Source of the DNA: Clostridia bacterium
Lineage (GTDB): Bacteria > Bacillota > Clostridia > Christensenellales > CAG-917
Direction of reading: 5' to 3'
Assembly: GCA_900763875.1 (NCBI GenBank)
Contig: CAAFLX010000016.1
Span: 1-44,366 of the forward strand
DNA length: 44,366 nucleotides
The first letter of the stretch is position 1. Each line of letters opens with the position of its first letter. Both the position numbers and the translations under genes were made by a program. The notes beneath the pieces are model-generated. The model was not told where the DNA came from and searched no databases. It saw only the letters and a program-made list of their open reading frames with translations. Positions 26,943 through 35,089 of this stretch are shown here, one piece after another.

Positions 26943-26972
26943 TTGAAACGTCAAACGTTTGTATTGTATAAT
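26943..26972 (+). promoter_or_regulatory. Promoter of the M28-type peptidase gene
   Basis: TTGAAA (26943-26948), 18-bp spacer, TATAAT (26967-26972). The spacer holds a perfect 10-bp palindrome, CAAACGTTTG, possibly an operator. Confidence 0.65.
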
Positions 26973-27000
26973 AAACTCATCTCAATTTAGGGGAATTTTT

Positions 27001-28269
27001 ATGGGCAAACTTCAAAAACTCATTGACAACAAGGCAAAAAGCGCACAATTTATGTGCGAGGAAATCGCGCATATTTGCAACAGTATGCCAAAGCGCGACC
27101 CCGGCTCGGAAGGCGAAAAAATGGCTTGCGAGTATATGGCGGACTACCTCAAAAACGACTGCGGTTGCGAGAGGTCGGACATCGAAACTTTCACCGAGCA
27201 CCCCAACGCATTTTTCGGCTGGATATACTTCACAATCACTTTGGTGCTTGCCGGTATGGTTTTGTTTTTCTTTCTGCCCATTCTCGGCGCGATACTGACC
27301 GCAATCGGCTTTGCAATTCTATTCGTTCAATTCGGTTTGTACAAAAAACTGGTTGACAAATTCTTCCCCAAAAAGACGGGGCACAGCGTCACGGCAATCA
27401 AAAAATGCACGGGCGAAGTGAAAGGCAGAGTGTTTTTCAACGGACACCCCGACGCGGTTTGGAACTGGCCCGTCAACAACAGATTCGGAGGCAAAGCGCA
27501 CGTTGCACACCTTGTTACGAGCGTGGTGAGCGGACTTGTGGTGCTTGGCTTGAACGTTGCGGCGGCAGTTGCGACAAAGTGCCGTCCCGTTGTTGACTAC
27601 ACCGTTGCGGGCTATATCTCGCTGTACGGCCCTGTGCTGTTTTGGATGGGCATTGCCATACTTGCAATGACGCCCTGCCTTGTGGGCATGTATTTTATGT
27701 GGGACGAGAACACAATCACCGACGGCGCAAACGACAACCTCACGGGCTGCTATATGGGCATTGCGATTTTGAAAGCTATGAAAGAGCAAGGCATCGAGCT
27801 TGAACACACCGAGGTCGGCGTGATAATTTCGGGCAGCGAGGAGGCAGGACTTCGCGGCGCAATGGCGTGGTGCGAGGCGCACAAAGGCGAATTTGACGAC
27901 GTTCCCACTTGGATATACTCCTACGACACCATACACGAGAGCCGATTCCTCGGCGTCAACTATCGCGACCTCAACGGCACTGTCAAGTCGGACAAAGAAG
28001 TCAGCGACTCGTTTATGAGCGCGGCAAGCGAGTTGGGCATCAAATGCACAAAGACGTGGGTTCCGCCCTTTGGCGGCGCAACGGACAACGCCGCATTCAA
28101 CAAAGCAGGCTTCCGCTCGACGGGTATCACCGCCCTCGATCACAACTTGCAAGACTACTATCACACAATGCGCGACACGGCGGACAATCTCAATCCCGAA
28201 TGTCTTGCCGACTGCTATGCAATCTCCGTCAAATGCCTTGAAAACTTTGACCGCGACATCGCAAAATAA
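27001..28269 (+). CDS. Membrane-embedded M28-type zinc peptidase
   Basis: 422 aa from the ATG at 27001, which has AGGGG 7 nt upstream (an upstream in-frame start at 26959 has none). The M28/M20-type zinc site is complete: His149 and Asp151 in GHPD, bridging Asp241 in DGANDN, the Glu280-Glu281 pair in SGSEEAG, Asp309 in SYDT and His388 in YYHTMRD. Unusually, two hydrophobic segments (about 71-112) precede the HxD motif and more (about 169-234) lie between it and Asp241, so membrane helices interrupt the catalytic fold. The substrate is unknown. Monocistronic with its own promoter and terminator. Confidence 0.85.
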   Translation: MGKLQKLIDNKAKSAQFMCEEIAHICNSMPKRDPGSEGEKMACEYMADYLKNDCGCERSDIETFTEHPNAFFGWIYFTITLVLAGMVLFFFLPILGAILTAIGFAILFVQFGLYKKLVDKFFPKKTGHSVTAIKKCTGEVKGRVFFNGHPDAVWNWPVNNRFGGKAHVAHLVTSVVSGLVVLGLNVAAAVATKCRPVVDYTVAGYISLYGPVLFWMGIAILAMTPCLVGMYFMWDENTITDGANDNLTGCYMGIAILKAMKEQGIELEHTEVGVIISGSEEAGLRGAMAWCEAHKGEFDDVPTWIYSYDTIHESRFLGVNYRDLNGTVKSDKEVSDSFMSAASELGIKCTKTWVPPFGGATDNAAFNKAGFRSTGITALDHNLQDYYHTMRDTADNLNPECLADCYAISVKCLENFDRDIAK

Positions 28270-28310
28270 ACATTTGAAAAGAGTGTTTGCAAACCAACTA
28301 CTATCATCAA

Positions 28311-28339
28311 AAAAACGCTTCCGAAAAGGAGGCGTTTTT
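28311..28339 (+). terminator. Terminator after the peptidase gene
   Basis: Stem AAAAACGCTTCC/GGAGGCGTTTTT with a GAAAA loop and one mismatch. The T-rich end suits the plus strand; it may also serve the convergent MATE gene. Confidence 0.8.
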
Positions 28340-28366
28340 GTTTGAATATTACAGATATTTTTGCGG

Positions 28367-29992
28367 TTATTGATTGCAACTTTCTTTGAGGCTTTCGTCT
28401 TCTTGAAGGGTTTGGCACTCTTGTTGCTCGTTCGAGATTGCGGTTTTTCCCTCGATTTCGTCGCTATCGGAATAGCATTTTTCTTCGGAACAATCGGCGG
28501 CGCACTCGTCAAAGATTTCTCTTGCATACACGTCTTCGTCGCCGATGTTCTCGTCTGCGATTTGCCCTAAGGATGTTTCGCCGCTTTCAAACACATCCTC
28601 TTTCTCGCGCGCCAAAACAAGCCGTTTCTTTTCTCGCTTGTAGATAATCGCCATCAATATGCCGTCCACGGTGATGTTCAAAATCCAGCTTATCGGCCAG
28701 CTCATATACAGCATTTGCGGTGTGTTGACTGACTTGCAAGCGGTGTAAATCCAAAGGATACGGAAGGCGCATATGCAGAAAAAGTTGGCAATCATCGGCG
28801 TGAGCGAATAGCCCATACCGCGCATGCACCCCACCAAAACTTCCACGATACCGCACACAAAATAGATTGGCAAAATGATTTTGAGCCTATCGCACGCAAA
28901 CTGAATGACTTCGGGATCGGGGGTATAGAGCCTTGCGATATACTGCCCTGCGGTGAGCAAAATGAGCGTCCACACAAGGCTGATGACGATAATCATAATC
29001 GAGCCTTCGATGGCGGTTTTTTTGATACGTTCGGGCTTTTTCGCGCCGTAGTTCTGTCCTGCAAAGGTGACGGTCGCGTTGGATACGGCGTTCATAGACG
29101 TGTAGACAAAACCTTCTAGATTGCTTGCCGTGGAGCTGCCTGCCACAAGCGAATAACCAAAGGTGTTGAGGTTGGTTTGAATAAGCACGTTTGCAATCGA
29201 GAAAAACGAGTTGAGGATGCCGCTCGGCAAGCCGACCTTGACGATTTGCATCAATTCGCGCTTGTGGAAACGGAGCTTTTTGAGCACGAGCTTGCAATAT
29301 CCGTCCTCTTTGAGGAGCGTGATGACAAGCATAATGCAGGAGATATATTCGCTGACGATGGTTGCGATTGCAACGCCCTTGACGTCGATTTTGACAACGA
29401 CGACAAAAATGATGTTGAGCACAACGTTTATGATGCCTGCAATCGTGAGATAGATGAGCGGACGTTGCGTATCGCCCTTGGCGCGCAAAATCGACGAGCC
29501 GAAGTTGAACAGCACCGCTGCCGGCGTGCCGATGAAATAGATAAACAAATAGTCGGTGGCTTTGTCGAGAATTTCGGGGTCGGTCTTCATCCACACAAGG
29601 AAGTACTTTGCGCACGCCATACCCACGATTCCCACAATAGTTCCGCCAATGATCGACACCAACACGGAAGTATGCACTGTGTTTTGCGCGCGCTTTTCGT
29701 CGCGACTGCCGATTGCCTGGCTCATAACCACGTTTGTGCCGATGGACAAGCCTATCACAACGTTGACAACAAGGTTTATGAGCGCGGCGTTTGAAGAAAC
29801 CGCCGCAAGCGATTGCGTGCTAGTCTCTGAAAACTGACCGATAACAATCAAGTCCGCCGCATTGAAAAGCAACTGCAAAATGCCCGAAAGCGCAAGTGGC
29901 AACGACACCGCAATCAGCTTTTTGAGCAGCGGCCCGCTTGTCATATCCATGTCTTTGGCAACCGATTTATGATGCAAATGATTGAGTCTCAT
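28367..29992 (-). CDS. MATE-family efflux protein
   Basis: 541 aa. Twelve membrane segments with MATE landmarks: PLALSGILQLLFNAADLIVIGQF in helix 1 region, GTPAAVLFNFGSSILRAKGDTQRP, and AGQNYGAKKPER in the second half. These antiporters export cationic drugs or metabolites using Na+ or H+. The start is the ATG at 29992 with GGATGGA upstream, not the GTG at 30010. The last ~95 residues are an acidic, Cys-containing cytoplasmic tail, longer than in most family members. A TTTCAAAC/GTTTGAAA hairpin lies in the leader at 30019-30050. Confidence 0.93.
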   Translation of the reverse strand: MRLNHLHHKSVAKDMDMTSGPLLKKLIAVSLPLALSGILQLLFNAADLIVIGQFSETSTQSLAAVSSNAALINLVVNVVIGLSIGTNVVMSQAIGSRDEKRAQNTVHTSVLVSIIGGTIVGIVGMACAKYFLVWMKTDPEILDKATDYLFIYFIGTPAAVLFNFGSSILRAKGDTQRPLIYLTIAGIINVVLNIIFVVVVKIDVKGVAIATIVSEYISCIMLVITLLKEDGYCKLVLKKLRFHKRELMQIVKVGLPSGILNSFFSIANVLIQTNLNTFGYSLVAGSSTASNLEGFVYTSMNAVSNATVTFAGQNYGAKKPERIKKTAIEGSIMIIVISLVWTLILLTAGQYIARLYTPDPEVIQFACDRLKIILPIYFVCGIVEVLVGCMRGMGYSLTPMIANFFCICAFRILWIYTACKSVNTPQMLYMSWPISWILNITVDGILMAIIYKREKKRLVLAREKEDVFESGETSLGQIADENIGDEDVYAREIFDECAADCSEEKCYSDSDEIEGKTAISNEQQECQTLQEDESLKESCNQ

Positions 29993-30018
29993 ATTCCATC
30001 CAAACAGCACAAGTATTC

Positions 30019-30050
30019 TTTCAAACCGCCCGCGCGCGAGCCGTTTGAAA
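30019..30050 (-). promoter_or_regulatory. Leader hairpin ahead of the MATE gene
   Basis: Inverted repeat TTTCAAAC (30019-30026) and GTTTGAAA (30043-30050) around a GC-rich centre. No T-run follows, so it is not a classical terminator. Its role is unknown. Confidence 0.4.
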
Positions 30051-30161
30051 CATCATTCTACCACTTCCGCCAACAAAGTCAAACGAAACCGCCCCATATC
30101 CGCAATTAAAGTTACGGAAACTTCTTTTCTCGTTTCATTCGGTTGAAAACGCCTCAAAATA

Positions 30162-30207
30162 GATGAAGAGCAAGGAAGAACGTTGTTCACAGATTATATG
30201 CTGTCAT
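30162..30207 (+). repeat. Truncated unit 0 of the tandem structured element
   Basis: GATGAAGAGCAAGGAAGA matches the 5' conserved block of units 1-3 (GATGAAGAACAAGGAAGA). The following hairpin is missing or decayed. Unit 1 begins directly after it. Confidence 0.5.
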
Positions 30208-30335
30208 AAAAGCGCAATATTTGGATGAAGAACAAGGAAGAGCCTGCCAACATAGACAGGAGCGTACTCGTTGTATGTGACTGTTTATGGGGCAGGCTTT
30301 GACGCAGTTAGGCGCAGTCTAATGACTTTAATTAT
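30208..30335 (+). ncRNA. Candidate structured RNA, tandem unit 1
   Basis: Outer conserved block AAAAGCGCAATATTTGG, then AACAAGGAAG, then helix AGCCTGCC/GGCAGGCT (30241-30248 and 30291-30298). Inside it are ACAG/CTGT (30256-30259, 30281-30284), a GAG/TGA internal loop, and CGTAC/GTATG (30263-30267, 30273-30277). TTGACGCAGTTAGGCGC follows. The helix sequence differs from units 2 and 3 but still pairs. The plus strand is preferred because GAG/TGA would form tandem sheared G-A pairs there. No known family is recognised. Confidence 0.55.
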
Positions 30336-30464
30336 AAAAGTGCACCAAACAGATGCATAACAAGGAAGAGCCACTATCAACGGGTAGGAGCGTACATAGA
30401 CGTATGTGACTATTCGGAGAGAGTGGCTCTGACGAAGTTAGGCGCAAGCTATCGCTTATACTAT
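30336..30464 (+). ncRNA. Candidate structured RNA, tandem unit 2
   Basis: Starts 128 bp after unit 1. Helix AGCCACT/AGTGGCT (30369-30375 and 30422-30428), inner GTAG/CTAT (30384-30387, 30410-30413), the same GAG/TGA loop, and CGTAC/GTATG. AACAAGGAAG and CTGACGAAGTT flank the helix. The C-G pair of the inner helix in units 1 and 3 is T-A here, a compensatory change. TAAC and GTTA around the outer loop also pair. Confidence 0.55.
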
Positions 30465-30588
30465 AAAAGCGCAATATTTGGATAAAGAACAAGGAAGAGC
30501 CGTTGTCCGCAGACAGGAGCGTACTCGGTGTACGTGACTGTTTGAGGCAACGGCTCTGACGAAGTTGTTTGCCAAATAGTGCGCTTTT
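30465..30588 (+). ncRNA. Candidate structured RNA, tandem unit 3
   Basis: Starts 129 bp after unit 2. Helix AGCCGTTG/CAACGGCT (30498-30505 and 30548-30555), inner ACAG/CTGT, GAG/TGA loop, and CGTAC/GTACG. This unit alone is closed by a long outer stem: AAAAGCGCAATATTTGG (30465-30481) pairs with CCAAATAGTGCGCTTTT (30572-30588), 16 of 17 positions. The 3' arm overlaps the aspartokinase stop codon (30587-30589). The whole could also act as a terminator-like structure on the minus strand. Confidence 0.55.
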
Positions 30589-31891
30589 ATTTGAAGGAGT
30601 GGTAGATTGCATTGATAGCCTTCTCATAATCAAACGTGTCTACACCGACGATGATGTTAAGCTCGGATGAGCCTTGGTCAATCATTCGGACGTTGATGTT
30701 GGAGGAGGCAAGTGCGGAGAAAAGAGTGGCGGCTGTGCCTTGGCGAGAAGCCATATTGTGTCCGACGGTTGCGATGAGAGAAAGTCCGCTGTGGATTTCG
30801 ATGTTATCGGCGTTGACGGATTCTTGGAGCGCGGCGAGGACTTTTTGCATTTTGCCGGCGATGTATTCGTCGCGAATGACGACGGAAAGCGTGTCGATGC
30901 CCGAGGGGACGTGCTCGAATGAGATACCCTCAAATTCGAGAACGGAAAGCACTTTTCTGCCAAAGCCGATTTCGGAGTTCATCATATCTTTTTCGATATT
31001 GATGATTGTAAAGCCTTTTTTGCCGGCGATACCCGTGACAACCTTTTGCTTTTTGGGCAAGTCCTTTTCGGCAACAATCATAGTGCCGGGGCATGAGGGA
31101 TTGAACGTATTTTTGATGTTGATCGGAATCCCCACGCTGCGCACGGGGAAAATGGATTCGGGGTGCAAAACTTCCGCGCCCATATAGGAAAGCTCGCGAA
31201 GTTCGCGATAGCTCAAAAAGTCGATGATTTCGGGATTGTCCACCACGCGCGGATCGGCTGTCAAAAAGCCGTCTACGTCCGTCCAGTTCTCATACACGTC
31301 CGCGCCGACGGCACGCGCGATAAGTGCGCCGGTGATGTCCGAGCCGCCGCGCGAAAACGTGGTGACTCTACCCTCTTGATTCGAGCCGTAAAAGCCGGGG
31401 ATAACCGCGCGTTCAACGCCATCGAACCTTTGCTTGATGAGGTCAAGCGAGTAGTGCATTTGCAGTTTGTCGCCGCTGAATTTGACGATGTCTTGCGTGT
31501 CAACAAATTCATATCCCAGCTTTTTTGCAAGGATAATTGCGCTCAAATACTCCCCTCTCGACGCGGCGTAATCCTTGGTTAGACTGCGGTCGATACCTGC
31601 CTTAACCTCGTCTAGAACGGAATCGATGTCAAAGTCGAGTTCGAGAGATTCAACTATGTCCTTAAAGCGTTTACGCACCACCTCGAAAGATTGAGTGCAG
31701 TTGCCTTTTTCAAGTTTTTCGTTGAAGCAAGCGTAAAGTGCGTCCGTCACTTTGACGTCGGCATTGTTGCGTTTTCCGGGAGCGGAAACGACGATATATT
31801 GTCTTTGCGGATCGCTATTTACGATGTCAACGACGCGCGAAATGGTGTCGCCGTTCGCCATAGACGTTCCGCCGAATTTGCAAACTTTCAT
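30587..31891 (-). CDS. Aspartate kinase
   Basis: 434 aa. First step of lysine, threonine and methionine synthesis: phosphorylates aspartate. Motifs: KFGGTS (5-10), VVSAPGKR, the SRGEYLSA and FSRGGSDITGALIA substrate loops, and YENWTDVDGFLTADPR. Two C-terminal ACT-type regulatory domains (about 300-434) include an MIDQGSSELNIIVGV segment typical of allosteric aspartokinases. The monofunctional length agrees with the family. RBS AGGGACAAAAT. No leader riboswitch is seen in the 57 bp before it; the tandem RNA-like units are downstream of the gene. Confidence 0.93.
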   Translation of the reverse strand: MKVCKFGGTSMANGDTISRVVDIVNSDPQRQYIVVSAPGKRNNADVKVTDALYACFNEKLEKGNCTQSFEVVRKRFKDIVESLELDFDIDSVLDEVKAGIDRSLTKDYAASRGEYLSAIILAKKLGYEFVDTQDIVKFSGDKLQMHYSLDLIKQRFDGVERAVIPGFYGSNQEGRVTTFSRGGSDITGALIARAVGADVYENWTDVDGFLTADPRVVDNPEIIDFLSYRELRELSYMGAEVLHPESIFPVRSVGIPINIKNTFNPSCPGTMIVAEKDLPKKQKVVTGIAGKKGFTIINIEKDMMNSEIGFGRKVLSVLEFEGISFEHVPSGIDTLSVVIRDEYIAGKMQKVLAALQESVNADNIEIHSGLSLIATVGHNMASRQGTAATLFSALASSNINVRMIDQGSSELNIIVGVDTFDYEKAINAIYHSFK

Positions 31892-31948
31892 ATTTTGTCC
31901 CTATACTAATTTATGCAATCTCCGTTGCAATGTCCACGCAAGAGAGGA

Positions 31949-33169
31949 TTATTTGATTTTTTTCGCCTCGAAATAATATCTCTTCTCTTCCGCCTCGCCC
32001 ATCGAGAACGCCTTGCGACAAAGCGTGCCGTTTTTGAGAACGTAGTCAAAGAGTTCTTCCTTTGCGATTTTGGGCATAACGATTGCAACGCCGTCGTTGT
32101 TTTGGGCAACTTCTTTGAGGTGGTCTATGCCGTGAATGTAGTCCACCGAGCAACCCTCGCGCCCTTTGATGTATGCGTCGATTGCTTCTTGAATGTCCTT
32201 GATTGCCTTTGCACCAATGCTGTCAACGTTGAGGACATATTCGCCGTTTTTGTCAAAGGCTTTGACCTCTTTCTCGCCCGAAAGCGCGTTTTGCATATAG
32301 GGCACGAAATCGCTGCCCGCGCCAAATACAAAGCGGTGTATCGGCTCAAAAACGATGCCCTCGTCGTGCAGGTTCTCAACCTCGCAAAGTGCAAATCTGG
32401 CAGGATGAACTGCCTTTTCCGCCTCGGTTAACCCCTCTTTTGTGCGATTCCAGTGCGCTTGCGCCGTTGCAAGAGAGTGGTTGCCGTCGCCGACTGCAAA
32501 GATAAAATCGTTCTTGCCCGTGCCGTAGAGGTCTTGCACTGATTGGACGTATTTGTCAAAAGCGTCAACAACTTTCTGTGCGTCGATTCTGTAGCCTTCT
32601 AGGTGTCCGCCGCCCATATTGAGGTCGAAATCGTACACTTTTTCAAGGCTGTCGCGCTCTTGCCAAAATCTTTCGATGACGGTGTGTTTTCTGTCGTCGA
32701 TGAGCAACATAATGTGCGGAAGCTCGACGGGAGCGTCTTGTCTGATTTTGAGGCGAGGAGGAATCCTGTCAAGCACAACGCCCTCGGTTGAGCGTATATG
32801 TGCGTTTGAGGGGTGTGTAAAACAATAGTCTTCAAGGTCGATTGCAAGCACAATACCGAGGCGAGATACGCCGCTTGCGGTGGTGCGTTTGCACACGATA
32901 AAGCTGTTTTCAAGGGTTTTGAAAACTCCGCCGTCAAGGTATTGTTCCATTGTGCGATTGATGTTGGCTATGCGCTCGTCCTTGTCGCTGTCTTCGAGGT
33001 ATGCCTCGGGAAAAATGAGTTTTAGAGTGCTTTGCGCCTCCCCCACGTATTCTTCGAGTTTCTTCCAATACCCTCTTTCGGAGGTGAACTGGTCACACGC
33101 GACAACAGACCATTTTTTGTGGTCGCAACAAGCAGGTACAAGTATATTGCAAGGTCTTACCGTTTTCAT
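31949..33169 (-). CDS. DUF1015 family protein
   Basis: 406 aa from the ATG at 33169; the open frame runs 163 codons further upstream, but that part is Arg/His-rich noise antisense-free overlap with cdaA in another frame. It has the DUF1015 hallmarks: an early RPCNILVPACCDHKKWSVVACDQF, a central PHIMLLIDDRKHTVIE, the GDGNHSLATAQAHW motif, and a late DYIHG. It is presumed enzymatic, with an unknown reaction; relatives occur with serine and amino-acid metabolism genes. It overlaps cdaA by 4 nt and precedes aspartokinase. Confidence 0.85.
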   Translation of the reverse strand: MKTVRPCNILVPACCDHKKWSVVACDQFTSERGYWKKLEEYVGEAQSTLKLIFPEAYLEDSDKDERIANINRTMEQYLDGGVFKTLENSFIVCKRTTASGVSRLGIVLAIDLEDYCFTHPSNAHIRSTEGVVLDRIPPRLKIRQDAPVELPHIMLLIDDRKHTVIERFWQERDSLEKVYDFDLNMGGGHLEGYRIDAQKVVDAFDKYVQSVQDLYGTGKNDFIFAVGDGNHSLATAQAHWNRTKEGLTEAEKAVHPARFALCEVENLHDEGIVFEPIHRFVFGAGSDFVPYMQNALSGEKEVKAFDKNGEYVLNVDSIGAKAIKDIQEAIDAYIKGREGCSVDYIHGIDHLKEVAQNNDGVAIVMPKIAKEELFDYVLKNGTLCRKAFSMGEAEEKRYYFEAKKIK

Positions 33170-34035
33170 TTGAATCTCCCGTTTCTGCGTATTCTGCCGC
33201 CGATTTTGCGGTTGGCGTTTGCCTCGCGGAGTGCGATTGCGGTTGGCGAAATTCCGTATGCTTCTTCGATTTCGTCTTTGAGTTTGTCCATTGTCATATA
33301 GCGTTTGATCTCGCCGTGCTTGACAACGGAGATGATGCCCGTTTCCTCGCTGACGACGATTGACAACACGTCGGTGTCCTCGGTGATGCCGATTGCGGCG
33401 CGGTGTCTTGTGCCCATCTCCTTGTTGACGTTGCGTTGAGTGAGCGTCAAAAAGCAGCCTGCGGCGATAATCTTGTTGCCGCGCACGATGACTGCGCCGT
33501 CGTGCAAAGGTGCTTTGGTGTTGAAAATACTCTCGAAAAGGGGCGCGCTGAGGGTTGCGTTGAGCCTCGTGCCGGTGTCCAAAATGTTGTCGTGAATGTC
33601 GCCTGCGCTGTCGATGATGATGATTGCGCCCACATCCTGCTTTGCCATATCTTGGCAAGCCGTGAGAATTTCCGCCGTTGCGTCGCGCAACTCGTCGTCG
33701 CTGTTGTGAGTTTCAAAACCCTTGGACGTGGATACCTTTTGAAAGAGGTTTTTCAAGTCGTTTTGATAGACCACGCACGCCGCCACTATGTCGAAAATCA
33801 CAACGTAATGGGTGATGTATTTGGCAATGGCAAGCACGTTGCCGCCAAGCAATTCGGATAGGACGTTGATAAGCACGTCGAGCACCGCTCCGAGCAAAAG
33901 AAGAAAAAACACCTTCATATTGCGCTTGTAGATGAAAAAGCTCAACATGATTGCAAAAACCGTCACCAGCATCACCATATCGATGATGAAGTAGAGGTTC
34001 AAGCCGTCCTTGTACTGTGCAAAATTGTAATGCAT
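33166..34035 (-). CDS. cdaA: Diadenylate cyclase CdaA
   Basis: 289 aa. Makes c-di-AMP from two ATP. Three membrane helices (about 15-35, 40-62, 70-92) precede the DAC domain with its two signature motifs, DGA (179-181) and GTRHRAA (208-214). Length and layout match CdaA/DacA. The usual partners cdaR (YbbR) and glmM are not adjacent; a DUF1015 gene overlaps its end instead. RBS GAGGGG, rather close (3 nt) to ATG 34035. Confidence 0.95.
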   Translation of the reverse strand: MHYNFAQYKDGLNLYFIIDMVMLVTVFAIMLSFFIYKRNMKVFFLLLLGAVLDVLINVLSELLGGNVLAIAKYITHYVVIFDIVAACVVYQNDLKNLFQKVSTSKGFETHNSDDELRDATAEILTACQDMAKQDVGAIIIIDSAGDIHDNILDTGTRLNATLSAPLFESIFNTKAPLHDGAVIVRGNKIIAAGCFLTLTQRNVNKEMGTRHRAAIGITEDTDVLSIVVSEETGIISVVKHGEIKRYMTMDKLKDEIEEAYGISPTAIALREANANRKIGGRIRRNGRFK

Positions 34036-34180
34036 ATACCCCTCGCAATCCGCAAAATGCGGAAGTTTTGTTCAAATTGTCGTTTGCGTCGATATCCCTT
34101 TGCCGCACTGCCGCGAAAAACTTGAAATCAAAATCTTTTCATTTTCGCCTTGCGGTCGGGAAGTTATCGTTTTTTTTGCG

Positions 34181-35080
34181 TCAAATGTCAAATTCGTCAA
34201 AGACGTTGCCGTTTCCGTCATAGTCGTTGTTGTCGTTTTTGTGGACGTGTCTTCTTTCAAACTCGTCGAAAGTGTCGCCCACGTCGTCGCGGCGGTCATA
34301 GCCGTAATTGCCCTGTTGCTTTGCAAAAAAGTCCTCTCTCGTTTCGACGTTTCTGAACGCGCGCGCTTTCTTTTTGAAAACCACCGACAGAGTGATGACC
34401 GCAATCAAGTAGGCAAAAAACACGCATATCGCAATCGCGCTCGACGTCGTTTGAACGGGGGATGTGATTGCGCTGAGCGAATAGCCTAGTTGCGCCAACT
34501 TCTCCGCCATTTCCTTTGCAAGTTCGGGGTCGGTGCCGATTGACACGATGGTGAGGTTTTCGCCAAGCACAAGTATGCCGTAAAACACCATATATATGGT
34601 GGCGAGCATTGAAAACGAATTGGCTTTTTCAACGGGATTGAGCTTGTACTTCTTTGCAAAAATCCAAAGGAACATCAAAAGATATGCACCGGGCAAGAGA
34701 ATTGCGTCAAGCAAGGTCGAGGTGACGATATACACCTTGGGTTCGAGAATCGCAAAGCTCTCCACAATGCCTGCAATCGCTTTGGGCACGGCGGTGAAAA
34801 TCATCACCCAGTAGCAAAAATCGTTGCGCGAGAGATAGTTTGAGTGACGGCGCGCGCTGATGTAGTACAGCACGAGCGCAAGCAAAAACGTCGTCACCGT
34901 CGGCACGAGTCCGTACATAAAGATGATGGAAAAAGTGCCTTTTATCGCCGCCAATCTCGACGCTTGTTTTGCAATCTCGCCGATTTCGACGTAGATTGGA
35001 AAAACGTTGCGCACGAACGTGGCAAAGATAAGCCCGAGCCATATCCAAACGTAATATTTTTTGTCGATTTTGTTTTGCAT
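34181..35080 (-). CDS. Polytopic membrane protein, unknown
   Basis: 299 aa with about six hydrophobic segments between residues 10 and 232 and a charged cytoplasmic C-tail of about 65 aa rich in Asp, Asn, Arg and His (RRDDVGDTFDEFERR, KNDNNDYDGNGN). I do not recognise a family. RBS AAGGAGA, 5 nt from ATG. It starts 9 bp after holA and is probably co-transcribed with it. Confidence 0.7.
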   Translation of the reverse strand: MQNKIDKKYYVWIWLGLIFATFVRNVFPIYVEIGEIAKQASRLAAIKGTFSIIFMYGLVPTVTTFLLALVLYYISARRHSNYLSRNDFCYWVMIFTAVPKAIAGIVESFAILEPKVYIVTSTLLDAILLPGAYLLMFLWIFAKKYKLNPVEKANSFSMLATIYMVFYGILVLGENLTIVSIGTDPELAKEMAEKLAQLGYSLSAITSPVQTTSSAIAICVFFAYLIAVITLSVVFKKKARAFRNVETREDFFAKQQGNYGYDRRDDVGDTFDEFERRHVHKNDNNDYDGNGNVFDEFDI

Positions 35081-35089
35081 AATATCTCC

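Noticed and set aside
27319..28527. 402-aa minus-strand open frame
   Set aside because: Antisense to the M28-type peptidase, whose zinc ligands and ribosome site are clear. The frame is low-complexity His/Arg/Ala-rich.
30160..30592. Lysine riboswitch for aspartokinase
   Set aside because: The units are downstream of the gene, not in its leader. The L-box conserved cores are not seen.
30160..30592. CRISPR array
   Set aside because: The units are ~128 bp with internal hairpins and only four at most. There is no short identical repeat with unique spacers and no cas gene.
30328..30633. 101-aa minus-strand open frame over the tandem units
   Set aside because: It runs through the repeats and into aspartokinase in a wrong frame, and its sequence only reflects the repeat structure.
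33170..33658. N-terminal extension of the DUF1015 frame
   Set aside because: Arg/His/Gln-rich noise in another frame of cdaA. The DUF1015 homology and the ATGA overlap both place the start at 33169.
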